Part shown: one piece after another, positions 50,695 to 50,751 of the stretch | Layout: each line of letters opens with the position of its first letter | How positions within the stretch are numbered: position 1 is the stretch's first letter | NCBI GenBank assembly: GCA_949878745.1 | Contig: CATLBH010000018.1 | Coordinates: forward strand, 1-50,751 | Direction of reading: 5' to 3' | DNA length: 50,751 bases | Source: an uncultured Ruminiclostridium sp. | GTDB taxonomy: Bacteria; Bacillota; Clostridia; Oscillospirales; Ruminococcaceae | Notes under the pieces: model-generated | The model's input: the letters and a program-made list of their open reading frames with translations, nothing else | Databases searched by the model: none | Told to the model about the DNA's origin: nothing | Position numbers and translations under genes: made by a program

Positions 50695-50751
50695 CCCGTG
50701 GGCGGAGACGGTATGCGCGCCGAAGGCGTGAATACCGTCTCCGCCCACGGG
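50695..50751. repeat. perfect 20-bp inverted repeat ending at the last base
   Basis: CCCGTGGGCGGAGACGGTAT (50695-50714) is repeated inverted without mismatch at 50732-50751, around a 17-base loop. The sequence ends exactly with the hairpin, which suggests an assembly break at a repeated element end. Confidence 0.85.

Noticed and set aside
42465-50751. Duplicated tRNA-Gln 3' end as an attachment site
   Set aside because: I looked for the TTCAAATCCTTCCGCCCCA segment downstream and did not find a second copy in the window.

Overview
The window looks like a chromosomal contig from a spore-forming, Gram-positive Clostridia bacterium, most plausibly an Oscillospirales/Ruminococcaceae-type gut or rumen anaerobe. 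Supporting signs are a canonical Firmicutes rimP-nusA-ylxR-ylxQ-infB-rbfA-nrnA-truB cluster, spoIIR, addB/addA instead of recBCD, thiT under a TPP riboswitch, strong AGGAGG ribosome binding sites, frequent GTG/TTG starts, and surface proteins ending in a TG-hydrophobic-KKRK tail. The taxonomic call is inference. Both window ends look like contig ends: the first gene runs off the left edge, and the last 57 bases are a perfect hairpin ending on the final base.

Layout. 1-8.8 kb (minus strand): the ribosome maturation and translation initiation operon. Two oddities stand out: truB carries at least 13 copies of a 16-residue Glu/Thr repeat that run off the window, and infB has an in-frame TAG at codon 114. 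8.9-9.9 kb (plus): a TPP riboswitch and thiT. 10-14.5 kb (minus): FGGY sugar kinase, AraD, a NusG-II protein, a small membrane protein and ApbE. 14.7-16.7 kb: a large secreted wall-type protein with a structured 5' leader. 17.2-18.0 kb: an IS200-type element. 18-26 kb: zinc-ribbon membrane protein, PBP1 and RlmL-type methyltransferase, spoIIR, and a sigma factor with a membrane propeller protein. 26.4-29 kb: a GH94 cellobiose phosphorylase behind LacI-like operators. 29.3-36.3 kb: rpmE, addB, addA. 36.5-42.2 kb: a second surface protein, a DHH phosphoesterase, and galU followed by three less usual genes.

42.4-50.75 kb is accessory DNA. A tRNA-Gln(CUG) gene is followed by a C-terminally short serine recombinase. 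After it comes an AT-rich 1491-residue protein with an N-terminal SIR2 domain, a STAND-type ATPase and a very large C-terminal region, which is a probable antiphage NADase and the most interesting single gene here. Next is a gene-poor stretch with several strong hairpins and a candidate small RNA, and finally a truncated replication-initiator-like gene.

Three families of small palindromic repeats are scattered through the window. One family (six copies) keeps its loop while its stem changes with matching compensation. The other two are MITE-like, one sitting inside the nusA operon and one present twice.
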